A stretch of 64,000 bases of DNA, from positions 62,001-126,000 of the forward strand of contig JAVLUZ010000400.1 in NCBI GenBank assembly GCA_036768485.1. Reading direction: 5' to 3'. The notes under the pieces are model-generated. The model made no database searches and was not told the DNA's origin. It saw only the letters and a list, made by a program, of their open reading frames with translations. Within the stretch, counting starts at the first letter, position 1. Every line of letters begins with the position of its first letter. The stretch comes from Mermis nigrescens. Taxonomy: Eukaryota; Nematoda; Enoplea; Mermithida; Mermithidae. Below are positions 23,866-35,463 of this stretch, in pieces. Both the position numbers and the translations under genes were made by a program.

Positions 23866-24250
23866 AAAAATTTTTGTCAAATTGCGAAACATTTTTGTCA
23901 CGTTGTGGAAATTTTTTGTCACGTTGTGGAAATTTTTTGTCATATTGTGAAAATTTTTTCTCACGTTGTGAAAATTTTTTGTCAAGTTGTGAAATATTTT
24001 TGTCACGTTGTGGAAATTTTTTGTCATGTTGTGAAACTTTTTGTCAAGTTGTGAAATATTTTTACATGCTTAAGCATAGTACTTTTGTCAAGTTATGAAA
24101 ATTTTTTTTTCAAGTTGTGAAATTTTTTTGTCAAGTTGTGAAAATTTTTTGTCAAGTCATGAAATATTTTTGTGATGTTGTGACATTTTTTTTGTCAAGT
24201 TATGATAATTTTTTGTCAAGGTGTGAAATATTTTTGTAAAGTTGCGAAAA
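23866..24250. repeat. short tandem repeat TTTTTTGTCAAGTTGTGAAA
   Basis: About 20-bp units (TTTTTTGTCACGTTGTGGAA type) repeated some 18 times, interrupted near 24,060 by ACATGCTTAAGCATAGTACT. Frames through it are repeat artefacts. It matches the layout of the 20-bp array in Polinton (i). Confidence 0.9.
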
Positions 24251-24436
24251 CATTTTGTAAATTTTTTGAGTTTTATTGAAAGTATCATATTTTACGAGTA
24301 TTTTGCTAAAATAATAGAAATATATCAATAAGACAAAAAAAGAGAGAAAAGGAAAATATAGATGAAAAATCTGAGTTTTCAGCACTCAACTCCGTTGTCT
24401 CACGCCCTAAAAAATTAAAATTGCTTCAATTCTGCA

Positions 24437-24823
24437 TCATGAATGCAGGTTTACTGCATCCAAGACCCCAGCTGGCACGACGTGGACATATGAAGCTCGC
24501 AAGTCACGAGATAATATAAAAAACTTACTCAGCACAATGTACAAAAAGGAAATAGGACAGTGTATGATAGCAGGGTATAAATAACGTGTGTATTTACCGC
24601 ACGGCCAGTCATACAAGTATACGTGCGCCCACGAACTCTTTTCAAGGAGGTGGCGCACGCACCTTTTCACTTCACCAGGCATACTGTACACCTCAACCGC
24701 CACTAACCCGGATCGCGGGGTAACCGCTACATATCGCCAGCACTTGCTCCTCACAAGGCACGACATATAAACGGGAAACAAAACAAAATTCAGAAGAAAT
24801 AATAAAGGTATACACGTGTCCAC
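24437..24823 (-). CDS. unrecognised open frame in Polinton (ii), 128 aa
   Basis: A 128-codon frame just downstream of the PolB remnant on the same strand. The N-terminus is hydrophobic, and Cys and Arg are scattered through it. I recognise no domain. It could be an unidentified Polinton accessory gene or a chance frame; the complementary strand is open for 60 codons in the same place, which weakens the case. Confidence 0.25.
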   Translation of the reverse strand: MDTCIPLLFLLNFVLFPVYMSCLVRSKCWRYVAVTPRSGLVAVEVYSMPGEVKRCVRHLLEKSSWAHVYLYDWPCGKYTRYLYPAIIHCPISFLYIVLSKFFILSRDLRASYVHVVPAGVLDAVNLHS

Positions 24824-24849
24824 GAACCTGGTTCACCTGGGTAACACAT

Positions 24850-25954
24850 GCACCCTACAATCAAAATCCGAACGGTAAAGTACAATAATATTGGGCCAAA
24901 GAACGTTTATCATACACAACCTTATACTCCTTTTTGTACACCGCGTTAAGAACGTTTCTCATATTATCCCTGATAATTTTCTTTTCCAAAACTGTCTTTA
25001 TGATCTCTTTTCCTGATTAGAAACCGATGAATATTTGTTTCATTATATCGAAATCGATCTCTTTTCTAGTGTTGAACGTTAAACGGAACCCCCGAATTTT
25101 ATGAGTCTGATTTACGATATTTTTCCCGTCAATAGTAACCCTGTACACGTAATTTTTTGGCCCTCCCGCTACAAATTACATATGTAAGCCCCATCCCCGT
25201 AACCGCTAAGCTCGTCGGTCATATTGCCCAAGTAACGGCCTATCGGAACCGTATAATTATCGTTTTTTTCGAGTCAAATAAATAATTGAATCTATGTTGA
25301 AATAAATTACACGCTTGTCTAATTTTTCTGAATATTCACACAATTTAAGTCTAGCTTGTGCTGTTACCGGATTTGTGTTATTCAATGCTTCTAAAAATTC
25401 GTCTTCTACGACATAAGTTGTTCATTCCATGCGCTCGCCTAAAAACTGTACAGTGCTATTTTTTTCGTAGGATCGAACATTAAGTTTACAAATTTTTCCG
25501 GCTCGGTGAAATGTTCTACCTGAGATAAATTATTGCGCTGTCCGAATTTTCCGCAAAAAGAGTTTGACATGAGTTTAGTTAAAGCGCGCATGCCTGAGTT
25601 TTTCTCAATTTTCTGCCTGTCTAACCGTATACCCTCGAGATCATTGTATTGTCTAATATATCCATCTTTTTCCGCTTCCATTGTACATCCTTTTGGCCAC
25701 CCGTTCGCCTGTTGCTTCAATCGTAAAAAGGTGTTTATATACTCGGTGAAAAGTCTGCCCTCTTTGGTCGTAGGGTCGCATTTTTCGATTTCTGTATAGT
25801 GCCAAACTTCGTGGATTTTTGTTACTGTGTAGCCTTTCTCGATTGCTTTGTACAACTCTAAAGAAACCCAGGCGCTTGTGATTGATCTATCTTCGTCTGA
25901 ATGCTCACAGACGTCCTGCTTTTCTAAAACACAGGTCCGGCAGAGGGGGAACAA
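24850..25954 (-). pseudogene. Polinton protein-primed DNA polymerase B fragment
   Basis: The open 5' part (25,954-25,439, 171 codons) starts with a Cys-rich block, FPLCRTC. It continues through EVWHYTE, FTEYINTFLRLKQQANGWP and SFCGKFGQRNN, the palm/fingers region of Polinton PolB. Downstream, through several frameshifts and stops, further conserved blocks can be picked out to about 24,850: RVIYFNIDSIIYL at the catalytic YxDTDS site (changed to FNIDS, so inactive), a GGPKNYVYR segment and a VYDKR segment near the end. The exonuclease domain and everything before it are missing. The fragment reads inward from the right TIR. Confidence 0.85.
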
Positions 25955-27225
25955 TAATTTGCCGAAATTCGCCCAGATCGACCATGCAAGCTGAGGAACA
26001 ACACTGCAAGATAGAGCATGCTATAACAGACGGCGCTGTGCCCCCCCTTACGCAGACCCCCTCCCTGTCCTTAAGGTTGCCCATACTTTAACGTTGCTCC
26101 CTCAGCTGACCTCAGGGAGCAAGATTTTTACGTCATCGTTTATCTTATAACATAGGCTATCCTACAGCGTTGCCCTCCAGGCTGCCGGCCATTGCTACTA
26201 ACGTGCTTCATTTTCATTCCATTTGACTTATCCCGACTTCTAAGCGTTGAAATTGACAAACGAAGAAATGGACAAAAACATATTTTTTACACTATCTACC
26301 AGATTGTAAATTTTAAAAATCTAAAAATAACTTCGCATCGAATTAAAATAAATTCAAGTTCAATTGGTTTCTAGCCCTTGAGTCGTTGTACTTTTGTGTA
26401 TAGAAATCTTGCTCCTCATATACTGGAGAAATTAATGACCAATCAAATAAGGGAAGAAAACGTGATCTTTCGCCCTTCTTGTTCCTCCGATTTGGAACTT
26501 AACACCTCCGGGAGTGACTCAATATTACGTTTTTTAGACCGCAATTTGCAGCTACATGTATCCCTTGAAGCCTACTTAATTTTTATTCTAATAAATTTGT
26601 TCCGACTTAAAATCGGAGAAGTTGGCTGAGAAATCTTAGTCAAAGCCTGTTTTTTGCACCATGCCTTACATTGCAAACTTTGAGCCCCTGAATCCAACTA
26701 AGTATTAGGTGTAAAAGAGTTTGCAGTTAAACCGGAAGTAGCCGTCGAGTCGTAGTATGATAAGCCGTCGAGTCGTAGTATGTTTATAACAGAAAAAATT
26801 TCTTGAAATTCATGACCGGAGTCGGCACAAAAGACAAAAAAGGGCCGAAATAAGTTTTTTTTCAACAACAGATTTTTACACCCTTTACACTGCCCCTCCA
26901 GGAATAAGTCTCGTTTCAAAAAAAATAAAAAAGTGCTATCGAGCTTGTTTAATTGTCTGCATTTCAAAAAATCAGATTAATAAGAATGCAAACCTGATTT
27001 AGATAAGTACGGTGGCCCTCCAAAATTTCAAAAACTATATGTTATAACGTTACTATAAAACTTTACACGCTCTTCGCTAATCGGGCGAAATTGTAAAAAA
27101 AGGGTACCAAATAATTTTTGATTATCTGTCTTTTTTTAAAAACCGCACAATACAGGAGTGTCCCGGAGATGATCGCTTTTAGGGGTACCCAAGTAGATTA
27201 TAAGTACATGCTGAGGATCTATGTG

Positions 27226-27659
27226 TGATTCTAATTAATTTTCGCTTAAATCATCAATCATATTGTCGATCTATATTAAAAAATCTCTATTCCTGTCACA
27301 CCTCTAAAAATTAGTCCGGCACACCAGAAGGATGAGCAGCTATTTTCACCTGTTGTAACTAGGGCCCGCCTTCACTAGTGAGCAAAAGTTATGCCCGCAT
27401 CCATACATTTTAAGGCTCGAATTTTTGAGTAAAGTCTCCGGCCATTAGATGACATCCAATTTTAAGCCAAAAATAGTAAAAACCCTGACACGGTAAAAAT
27501 GCTTGAGTTTTCGCCTTAAGGGGGGGATTTTCCGACTATGAGGAATAGGTAACAACCGATTTCGTGTAAAAGATCCCCTATCCTTCCCAATTCATGCCTG
27601 TCATCGATTCCGATTCCATTTCGATCGAATCCAAATAATTGAAAAATTCGACTCTTCAG
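27226..27659. other. intron 5' of exon a
   Basis: AT-rich with a few direct repeats. It ends in the polypyrimidine/acceptor ACTCTTCAG of the next exon. Nothing else is seen. Confidence 0.4.
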
Positions 27660-27857
27660 GTGGACAAAAAAAATAAATGGATGGGTTTCGGGAGAGACTT
27701 CGAAAACCGATCACTGGTTGTTCGCGCAAACATTATTGACGCCACAAATTGGTCCATCGAAGCAATCTTTACCCAGTGCACCAAAGGAGATCAATCAGAC
27801 TACTTTTCGGATTGTGCTAATATCGGTTTGGATATCGGCGCCGATCGTAATAACAAG
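27660..27857 (+). CDS. host modular gene, exon a (module 1)
   Basis: A 198-nt exon between TTCAG and donor GTGAGT (AAG|GTGAGT), phase 0-0, 66 residues starting VDKKNKWMGF. The core TNWSIEAIFTQC ... IGLDIGADRNNK aligns with NTTWSVKFDLLAC ... FDAHPSRNGK of the 34,845 exon and, more loosely, with QNSWYFKILLYQV of the 55,562 exon. It is less AT-rich than its surroundings and joins exon b in phase. Alternating hydrophobics suggest beta strands. Cys at two positions would suit an extracellular domain. I do not recognise the family. Confidence 0.75.
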
Positions 27858-28959
27858 GTGAGTTCAAGATGATGTATTTGTTGCGGCAATGCCGAAGCCC
27901 AAAATTTTGTTAGTTACACAGCTTAGTTCCGTAAAAGGCCTGTTTTATTCAGTATCTTTAAAACTGCAGTAGTGCGCAGATATTATATGGTTGAAGTTCT
28001 GTAAAAAATGGAATAATTGAGTAGACATAATGCAAAGATTTAAAAATTTTGCTTATGGAACTACTCGTATATCTTTATCGTAAAAGTGCCATACAACAGT
28101 AAAAATGGACTGAAAATTCAGAAAATTGGGCTGAAAATGCAAACAAACTGTAATCTTGATGCCGCAAAAAGATGTGTTATTTTGATCGTTTTAATTCATT
28201 GATCAGCAAAGATGGAATATCTTTTCCTACATGAATCATCCATTTTTGGATCTTTTTTGTTTTTCCGCGATTTTTTGACGCGTTGAAAAATGTTTAAAAA
28301 TGGTTGAAAACTGGTAAAAAAATGGAATTTTTTGACCATACCACATTTTTCAAGACCATTTTTTAGACCTTCAAAAAAATCTTGCACACACACTCACCCT
28401 TAAAAATTTTAGTGCTGCTCACTTATGCTTACGGTCACTGGTCTACATATAATTGTCATCGACATGTTTGGTTAATTTAAACGTCAATTACTTTATTTTG
28501 ATTCACTGCCTCAACTGTCAAAGGAATAAAAGTTCATTCATGTGATGAACGAACGAATATCAAATAAGCTTTGCATAATCTAACGATTCTTCATTAATAA
28601 ACAGACACTCATGAATTAGAGTTGAAAATTTATTTACGGGTTCTTTCCGTTTTTGTTAAATTTCGTAAGTAGGTACATCTTTAAAATCGTCTCAGCTGAC
28701 TGGATTTGCCCCCTGGCTAGTTGACTCTCTGAATTGTTTGGGTCGCTAGAACTCTGAGAGGTAACGGCAGCGAATATTACTTTTATTGAATTAAAATAAA
28801 TTGATAGTTGAATGATAATTGATAAGACGGTAAATGATAAAACCCAATTTTTCTCTGAGTTTCGTACGATTTTTGATTGGTTATTATAATGTAGAATAAA
28901 TCCTTCATTAATAGCCTCTAAAATAAGTTTTCAGATCAGAGACTCTTTCATTTATTCAG

Positions 28960-29091
28960 ACGGAAGTCTTTCGCATTTGGAAGCAAAGTACGACAATTGA
29001 AATTCAAAGGACGCATCCAGGGGCATATGACCTAGCGATGAATGGCACGTTTGGACTGAAGCTGGACATTACGAACCGGAAATTTCCTGTT
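28960..29091 (+). CDS. host modular gene, exon b (module 1)
   Basis: A 132-nt exon after TTATTCAG, with donor GTGCGT (CCTGTT|GTGCGT), phase 0-0, 44 residues. The segment QRTHPGAYDLAMNGTFGLKL aligns with ERTHHTFYNAIKSDGLIIRL of the 132-nt exon at 37,672. If the donor were not used, translation would stop at a TAA nine bases later (29,098). The paralogous exon has a similar stop soon after its donor. Confidence 0.7.
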
Positions 29092-29337
29092 GTGCGTTAA
29101 TTCATTAAATAGAAAATGCTTTATTATGATTAGTGTTAAAATGCAAAAAAATAGACAATGTTGCATTGAAATATCGTGCAGTACGGTCGGACAATAACTA
29201 ATTAGAATTTTTAGGGAGGCTGAAAAAAACTCAAAAACGGCTAGAAATGCATGTTGTTGCCAAAATTTGGGGGGGGGTCAAAAGTTCAGTTCTGGGGGTG
29301 GATGAGAGAATAATCTACTAATAAGAGTTCTTTTCAC

Positions 29338-29612
29338 CCCACACGTGGACTTGGAGTGGGGATTCGGGGGTATACGACCCCTGAAGGCCGAATACCCAAT
29401 ACCCTAAAAAGCGAAATACTCCTCCTCCTAATCCCCAAAATTTTTTTAATAATTTTTTCGTTGTCTTTTCGCGATTTTTTAATGCCAATGGATTGTGCAT
29501 GCTGAGAAACGTTGAAAAATTGTGTTTTTGCCATACAACTATTTTTAAGACCATTTCTTGACCTTTAAAAAATGTTGCAACCTTTATCAGAATTTGGGCT
29601 GCCCGCCTATGC
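29338..29612 (-). mobile_element. hAT-like MITE, inverted copy
   Basis: Reverse-complement match to the MITE at 6554-6817 (CACGTGGACTTGG ... GGGCTGCCCGCCTATG on the + strand), with the usual AAAATGGTCTT, CGACGTTTCTCA and G-run blocks. The frame 29,318-29,698 is within it. No target duplication could be read. Confidence 0.7.
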
Positions 29613-30028
29613 TGTCCACTTGTTAAATGTATAAATATACTGATATTTGTACATATATTTGCATACATATGTGATCCGTTAATTTTGGGAGGATACATCA
29701 GCCCCTAAAATTTTTTTCTAAAATATATTCTTTTTTGGTTTAGGATTGACAAGTATAGGTTAAAAACGCTGTCTTCGACGTTTCTCACAACGTTCTGTTT
29801 CTCAAACATAAAAACATAAGGAATTGTCAGAAAAAATTTATAAAATACTAAACTCTGTCAATTCATATTATTTTTCAATGATTTTTAAGCATAGCTAGAA
29901 GGTCCAATAGAAAAAAACAAACTGGCCTGGCAAGATATGATAGGTTTTGCTTGTTCATAGTAGTGTAAAGCGTAGATTTGTGATAGTCATCTTTTCAAAA
30001 CTTATATATTTTGCGATATATGCATAGC

Positions 30029-30275
30029 CATAGCTGGACGCCCCTAAAGTTCTAGGGGAAGGTGCAAATTTGTTTCAAAGATCAAGAAATGGCCTTTAAA
30101 ATGGTTTTATGGCAAAAAAACACAATTTTTATACATTTCTCATTAGGCACTATCCATTAGCATCGAAAATTTGTTTAAAAAATAAAAAAAATTCCAGAAA
30201 TTGAATTCTGGTTTCTGGGTGGGTCATTTTGGTTTCTGAGGGTTTATACCCCTAATCCCCCACGCAGCAGGTATG
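30029..30275 (+). mobile_element. hAT-like MITE, copy with 8-bp duplication
   Basis: Starts CATAGCTGGACGCCCC and ends ACGCAGCAGGTATG. It is flanked by a perfect 8-bp duplication TGCATAGC (30,021-30,028 and 30,276-30,283). Internal blocks match the copy at 6554. Confidence 0.8.
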
Positions 30276-30923
30276 TGCATAGCCCACGATTCATGCACTC
30301 CGGTAATAAAAGATAATGAATTCTCAGTATCCGAATGGTTGTGTATCATTAAAAAAACCGTTGAAAAGGTTTAAGCAAGCTCGTGAGAAATTGTTGTCAA
30401 AAGTCAGTACGACGATTTTTGCATAGCGGAGAAAAGTCAGTTCTGTAAAAATAATATATTTCACAGAGTACGTAACCAAATTATGCCACACTTTATTAGT
30501 ACATGGCTTAGTAGACATTCTAGATTCTAAAAAGAAATTTATTTATACTAAGGATTGATATACTTAACGCGAGACAATAGTTCGGAGAATTAGTTGGGAC
30601 AACCTGCGAAAGGAAGGTTCACAGAAACTTCGGTAGCTTACACTACAAATGAGCAAAAGCAGCCAAATCATGTCATCCAGTTTTCTATTAGACCTTCCAT
30701 CTATGTATATAGAATCATTAAAAAATATTATGAATTAGCGGAGTTACTCCTGGGACCTACACCCATGACGAAGACATCTATGTGGCTGGTGAACACCATA
30801 GACGTACAGAATAGTCGGTATGGGGGTAAACAGCCTAACTGTTTGACAGTTAAGCTATTTTAGGGCCAGAATGATATCAAAAACTTTTAAAAACGCAAAT
30901 TCATAGCGCTAAAGCATTATTAA

Positions 30924-32595
30924 TCATAGTAGCGCGTTATCGCGTACCTATAATATACTTGGGTACCCCTAACACCTCTGCACCCCTACAGCTATAACAG
31001 GACACATCTAGAAGGTGCGGTTTTTTTAAAAGATAGATAATAAAAAAATTCGCTGCCCGTGTTTTTTTGTTTTTCTTGAAACTCAAAATTGGCTGTGTAA
31101 AGAAGGTGTAAAGTTTTTGTGTAACGGTATAACGTAAGATAAATCTTGGGAGGTTTTTTAGGCGGCATGTGGACAACTCATTATTGACTCCTCAAATAAA
31201 TTAATGGCACAGATTTGTAGAGGAAGGGATGCTCAAAATAAATTTTTTCTGTTTGTTGAAATTCGCATTAGTTCTTGAATGGGAGTGTAAAGAGTGCGAA
31301 AATCTGGGGTGAAAAAGCACATTTTAATCGAGTTTTCAACTTGTTTATGTCTGATACTAACTCCGGTTAAGAGTTTTTAGAAATATTTTCTGACAGAAAT
31401 GTAGAGCGGATAAAGGGCTACAATCTGCTTACAAGCAGACTTTTCTACGCTCGATAGGGAGTTAGGTCTCAGTTTACACTCTACTTGATTGTGTAAAAAA
31501 CAGATTTTAACTGAGAATTCTCTGTCAGCTTTTTTCGCTTATAAGTCATGCTAAAATGAGTATAACAGTAATCAAGCAGCTTCTAGGGGCTACACGTCAC
31601 AGCAAACCGCGTTTAAAAACGCAATATTGAGTTATTTATAGGGGTGTAAAGTTCGAAATCAGACGTGAAAAATGGGCGAAAAAACACGTTTTTTCTCCAA
31701 TTTCGATTGGTAAATCATATCAAATAATTTTTGCAACAGAATTTTTGCACATAGAAACGTACTACGACTTTGAAGCTACAAATCGTACCAAACCAAATTT
31801 CTCTACACTCAATGTGGAATACGGTACGGATTTTTAAAGTTTACAATGTTCTGAATGATAGAAAATATGTCTCTGTTTGGGTTTTGTTCGCCACTTTCTC
31901 CTTTCAGAAGTCAGGATAGATCCAATAGAATAAAAATAAAGTGCCTTATATGGGGTGTATGTCATAGCGAATCGCGTATGTCTAAACCAATATTAAGCTA
32001 GTGTAAAGTCAAGAATGGGGTGCTTTAAACAGATTTCTGTCTTGTTTCTTTCTGCCAGCTTCTCCGGTTATGAGTCAGGGACATGATTCTCAAGTCTGTA
32101 AATGAACCTGAAACCAAATTCGATACACAATTTCGGCGCGTATGTTTACACTCAACAGTTCAGTAAAATGGTTTAAACCAATGTTAATTTATCCTTACGA
32201 CCTTATGGAGACTTACTATTTTCATAAAAGTTGGTCGTAATATCGAAGCAATATCAAAATTACGATTCTGACTAAAATCTTTTTTACACTAGGTGTTAAC
32301 ATATCAATTACACTACATATTAATCATCGTTTTAGAGCCTTGCGGGAACCTAATTTTTTCCTTATGACTAGAAATTTTTAAGGAATCAAGTGTGAGAAGT
32401 CGGTTAGACACATTTTTTTACACAACAGTGGTGTAAACTGTTTTACACCTCATGTTAATTTGTCATCAGACCATTGTTGAGACCTGATGTCCTTATAAAT
32501 GTTGATTGTAATATCCGCGTAATATCACATTTACGAATCCGACTAAAATCTTCTGTGCATTCTGTGTATGAAAGTAAACACTGCATGTGAACTTT
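30924..32595 (-). repeat. R1 composite repeat, inverted copy 5
   Basis: Begins with the family hairpin (30,924-30,951, GTAGCGCGTTATCGCGTACC). The tail block (GGTACCCCTAACACC ... AGGTGCGGTTTTTTTAAAAG) and the degenerate array in reverse orientation follow. A head module at 32,593-32,860 follows in direct orientation (TTCGATTTTTGCGTTGCTTAG ... TTTGTTCCATCGGAGCATTT), so head and tail here point in opposite directions, unlike copies 1 and 2. Confidence 0.7.
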
Positions 32596-33159
32596 TGAAC
32601 TTCGATTTTTGCGTTGCTTAGAAAAAGTCTGGTTTTTAGCAGATCTTGCAGTTCTAGGCACAGGTAAGTTTTTTCTTTGATTTACTTACTTTCATTTTTT
32701 CTTTTTTTAGAGAATTTCTAAGTTTTAGCAAATTTTGTGACATTTGTAGATAGGAGCTTTTTCTAGTCCCCTCCTTTTACGTCCTTGATAATTCTTTGTT
32801 CCAAGTATATTCTACCTTCTTTTGTTCCATCGGAGCATTTTATCTCGCTAGTATATATTAATATATAGTCTCCGGTTAATTTAAAGGAGTTTTAAAAATA
32901 TTTTCCATTTCCTCCATTTATTTTCGCCACAATTTTTTTCACAGAAAATCTCAAAAATTAACGTCCTGACCAATCCTGGCCACACGTGGCATGGGGGAGG
33001 TCTGCTCTGCACCTTCAAGAATTCAGCTGACCTCTAAAAAACGATGGACCCCCACCGAAACCCCTTCTTCCTTGCATATCTGATCGTCAATCAGATCGCC
33101 AGATTTAAAGACAATTTTTAATTCACTTGACCGTTTGATTAGAGGTTATTTTACTTCAG

Positions 33160-33292
33160 GTCACTATTAACGACGCTGAAATTCAAACAAGCGACGTATT
33201 TTATTGCCCAAATTGTATAATTCGGGGTGCTTTTTTCCAATTTAATAAAGCTCGGCTGGAAGAAGCATGCTCCGCTGACTTTGAAAACCCGG
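33160..33292 (+). CDS. host modular gene, exon c (module 1)
   Basis: A 133-nt exon after TACTTCAG, with donor G|GTAATA, phase 0-1. It starts VTINDAEI and contains FYCPNCII. It aligns with exon c of module 2 (39,359), which starts IVFNDFEI and contains TYCENCTI: same phase pattern, same CxxC spacing, 3 nt difference in length. Exon c completes the strand begun at the end of exon b (FPV|VTINDAEI). Confidence 0.75.
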
Positions 33293-33329
33293 GTAATAGG
33301 CTTAAGGAACACAATCTATACTAAGTACG

Positions 33330-33480
33330 TCTGAACAAGAACATTTCAAGATAGATATTTTTATATATGTTAAATTATATATTATGTTGTATATATTATA
33401 TATTTTATGATATATTTTTTAATAAATAATAATAATAATATATTTTATACTATACATTCATTATTTTATATCCATTTAAC
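33330..33480. repeat. AT-rich low-complexity tract
   Basis: Mostly TATAT and TTTAA with a short (AAT)n run near 33,425. Confidence 0.8.
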
Positions 33481-34166
33481 TATTCCACATATAAGCTCCA
33501 TGTTTGAAAACCAAGCATTATCTTAAAAATACTCTGCATTATAATTATGTTTTATAAGTTATGGTCAATTCAATTCGTTTTTACTATTTTTATCAAGAGC
33601 TTTTGTTAGACTGTAGCGATTAACTTTATGATTTTCGATTCTTGCCTGAAGCTCAGTAGATAATTTATATTTCAAATTTTGTCGTAAGATCAATTAGGTT
33701 AAAAGACAAGATTTAAGTAAAATTAGAGCCGGAAAATAATATTTCGTTCTATCATGAATCAAGACTCTATTCGATAAGCAGAGAAGACATTCGTGACTTA
33801 AGCTCTTAAGCTTTTATGAAATTAAGTTAAATAGTGCGTCGATGCAACAGATTAAAAATACTTTCCTTTTTACACTTACTCTTTACACTACGCTTTATAA
33901 AATATAATGAATTCAGTTATTTTTATAGTTTTGAACATAATTGGCAGCAATTAAATTCTGGAAGGGGTGTGGTTGGGTGAAATCGGCAAAAATCGCAAAA
34001 AAGGTTACTAAAAATAAAATTCTGGGCTTAACAGTAATATTCGAAGGGTTTTTTCAACTTGTGCAGCCCCCCCCAACCGCCCCCGTCAACGTGTGGTTGT
34101 GAGTTGTGGTGACTCATTATTCTTGCTTGGTGTCATGTATCATTCTTATTTAAGTTAGGGCGGCAG

Positions 34167-34216
34167 GACCTGAATATCATCGTTTGATTCTGGGACATTG
34201 CGTGGATACAAGACAG
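34167..34216 (+). CDS. host modular gene, exon d (module 1)
   Basis: A 50-nt exon between CGGCAG and GTACCT, phase 1-0, encoding (G)PEYHRLILGHCVDTRQ. It links exon c (ends phase 1) to the next exon a (starts phase 0). Its length equals that of the exon at 15,732. The acceptor lacks a strong pyrimidine run, so the start is less certain. Confidence 0.6.
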
Positions 34217-34844
34217 GTACCTTTACAGCACCATACCTCTTTGATTGAATTAAAATTTTTTTCTTATTTTAAAATTTTCAAAAAATTCTTCTATTTCAAA
34301 GCACTATAATCAATTTTCAAATTTGCTTTCAAATCTGGAAATAGCTCTAATAAGTTGGGTTGAAATAAGGTTTAAGCGATTCACGAAAGCTTAAGTTATG
34401 TATAAATAAACGGCAAATGAAGAGCGAAAGAAATCAAAGATTAAAACAAGGCATAAAGACGCTGCGAAACTTGATAAGTTCATTCAAATTTACAAACTTA
34501 ATTTTGAGCACAGTTATTCAGTGTTTCACGAAGAGGACAGAACAATAAATTAGTAGTTAGCTTAGCAATCCTACTGCTATCTTCAAACTTGACATATGAT
34601 GTCAAAATGATGCGATATCGGTATAATCACGTTTGAGCTAAATTCTAATCTTTAATGTCTAAGCGAGGTTCAAATGTGTTTAGTCCCGGTACTTTTCAAC
34701 TTAGGATTAAAACATAGTTTAAGTTAACCCGTTTTAAAATTTTTAAATTTTAAAACCTGAATACATCTAACGTGTGCTGGATTAATCCTGGTTCAAGCCA
34801 AAGAATATTAAAAACCTTTTCTTATTTCATTATTTCCTAAATAG

Positions 34845-35036
34845 GAGACAGCTGGTAAGTCGCATCGATTCAGCACAAACGAACATTTTACTAAAGGTCG
34901 CCATATGACCTTTTTCGGAACAACCAATACAACTTGGTCAGTAAAATTTGATTTATTAGCTTGCGTTAAAAGGAGCGTAGCAGCAGATGATTGCTTCTTG
35001 CTGGTATTCGACGCTCATCCTAGTCGAAACGGAAAG
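34845..35036 (+). CDS. host modular gene, exon a (module 2)
   Basis: A 192-nt exon after CCTAAATAG, ending AAG|GCAAGT: a GC-AG donor with otherwise perfect consensus. Phase 0-0, 64 residues. It contains FGTTNTTWSVKFDLLAC and VFDAHPSRNGK, which align with exon a of module 1. A second possible acceptor at 34,873 (ATTCAG) would give the wrong phase, so I chose 34,845. Confidence 0.7.
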
Positions 35037-35391
35037 GCAAGTTACAATTTTAAATGCGATTACTCGACTTTCGTAATGAGCGGAACTTCTGATGCTAGAT
35101 GAAAATAATAGATAATTGTCAAAAGTCTAGAGTCTGTTTCATTTATCCAGGAATTTTGCAGTAAATGTTTTGGAAGGCTACAATAACCCTTTTTTCTTAT
35201 TCACTGTAGTTAGCTATAGATCTCACTCTAGCTACGTAGCAAAGAAGGCTTTTTCAATAACATTTTTGCGGCATAATTTATTCTCGTCTTGCAGCAGATC
35301 AACCAGCTTACAGATAAAAATCGCGCATTGAGCTTATCCTTAGTTGACACTTTAAACAAAATAGGCTAAGATGTTAAGAAACGCCGTGAAC

Positions 35392-35463
35392 TCCCGCATA
35401 GCTCAGTGGTAAAATGTCCGCTTGTCGTCGAAGCCAATTGGGTTTGATTTCAGCCGAGAGCTT
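35392..35463 (+). other. tRNA-like sequence (pseudogene or SINE head)
   Basis: An A-box-like TAGCTCAGTGGTAAAA and a B-box-like GGGTTTGATTTCAG are spaced as in a tRNA, with GTC at the anticodon position (Asp-like). The anticodon stem does not pair and there is no clean acceptor stem, so it is not a functional tRNA. It could be a decayed tRNA gene or the head of a tRNA-derived SINE. Confidence 0.45.

Larger units (their letters stand above)
23024..26199. mobile_element. Polinton (ii), 3.2-kb deletion derivative
   Basis: Starts AGTAGTAATTGCCGGCAGGC and ends with the complement of AGTAGCAATGGCCGGCAGCC. The TIRs are 23,024-23,250 and 25,972-26,199. A perfect 6-bp target duplication AACGTG flanks it (23,018-23,023 and 26,200-26,205). 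AG ends, 6-bp duplications and a PolB fragment are the hallmarks of Polintons. Only PolB remnants survive, so the copy is non-autonomous. Confidence 0.93.
21842..27225 (+). repeat. R1 copy 4, interrupted by Polinton (ii)
   Basis: Head at 21,842 and array at 22,540-23,023. The array resumes at 26,206 after Polinton (ii), and the tail ends near 27,225 (GGGGTACCCAAGTAGATTAT) with a decayed hairpin. The flanks of the insertion align with the uninterrupted paralogue at about 18,925-18,985 (GAAAGTACTTTATTCTTATC), so the host repeat was continuous before insertion. Net length without the Polinton is about 2.2 kb. Confidence 0.75.

Noticed and set aside
23737..24098. Overlapping frames of 74-105 codons on both strands
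   Set aside because: They arise from the 20-bp tandem array and are repetitive in all frames.
29318..29698. 126-codon frame on the minus strand
   Set aside because: It covers a hAT-like MITE copy and its flanks.
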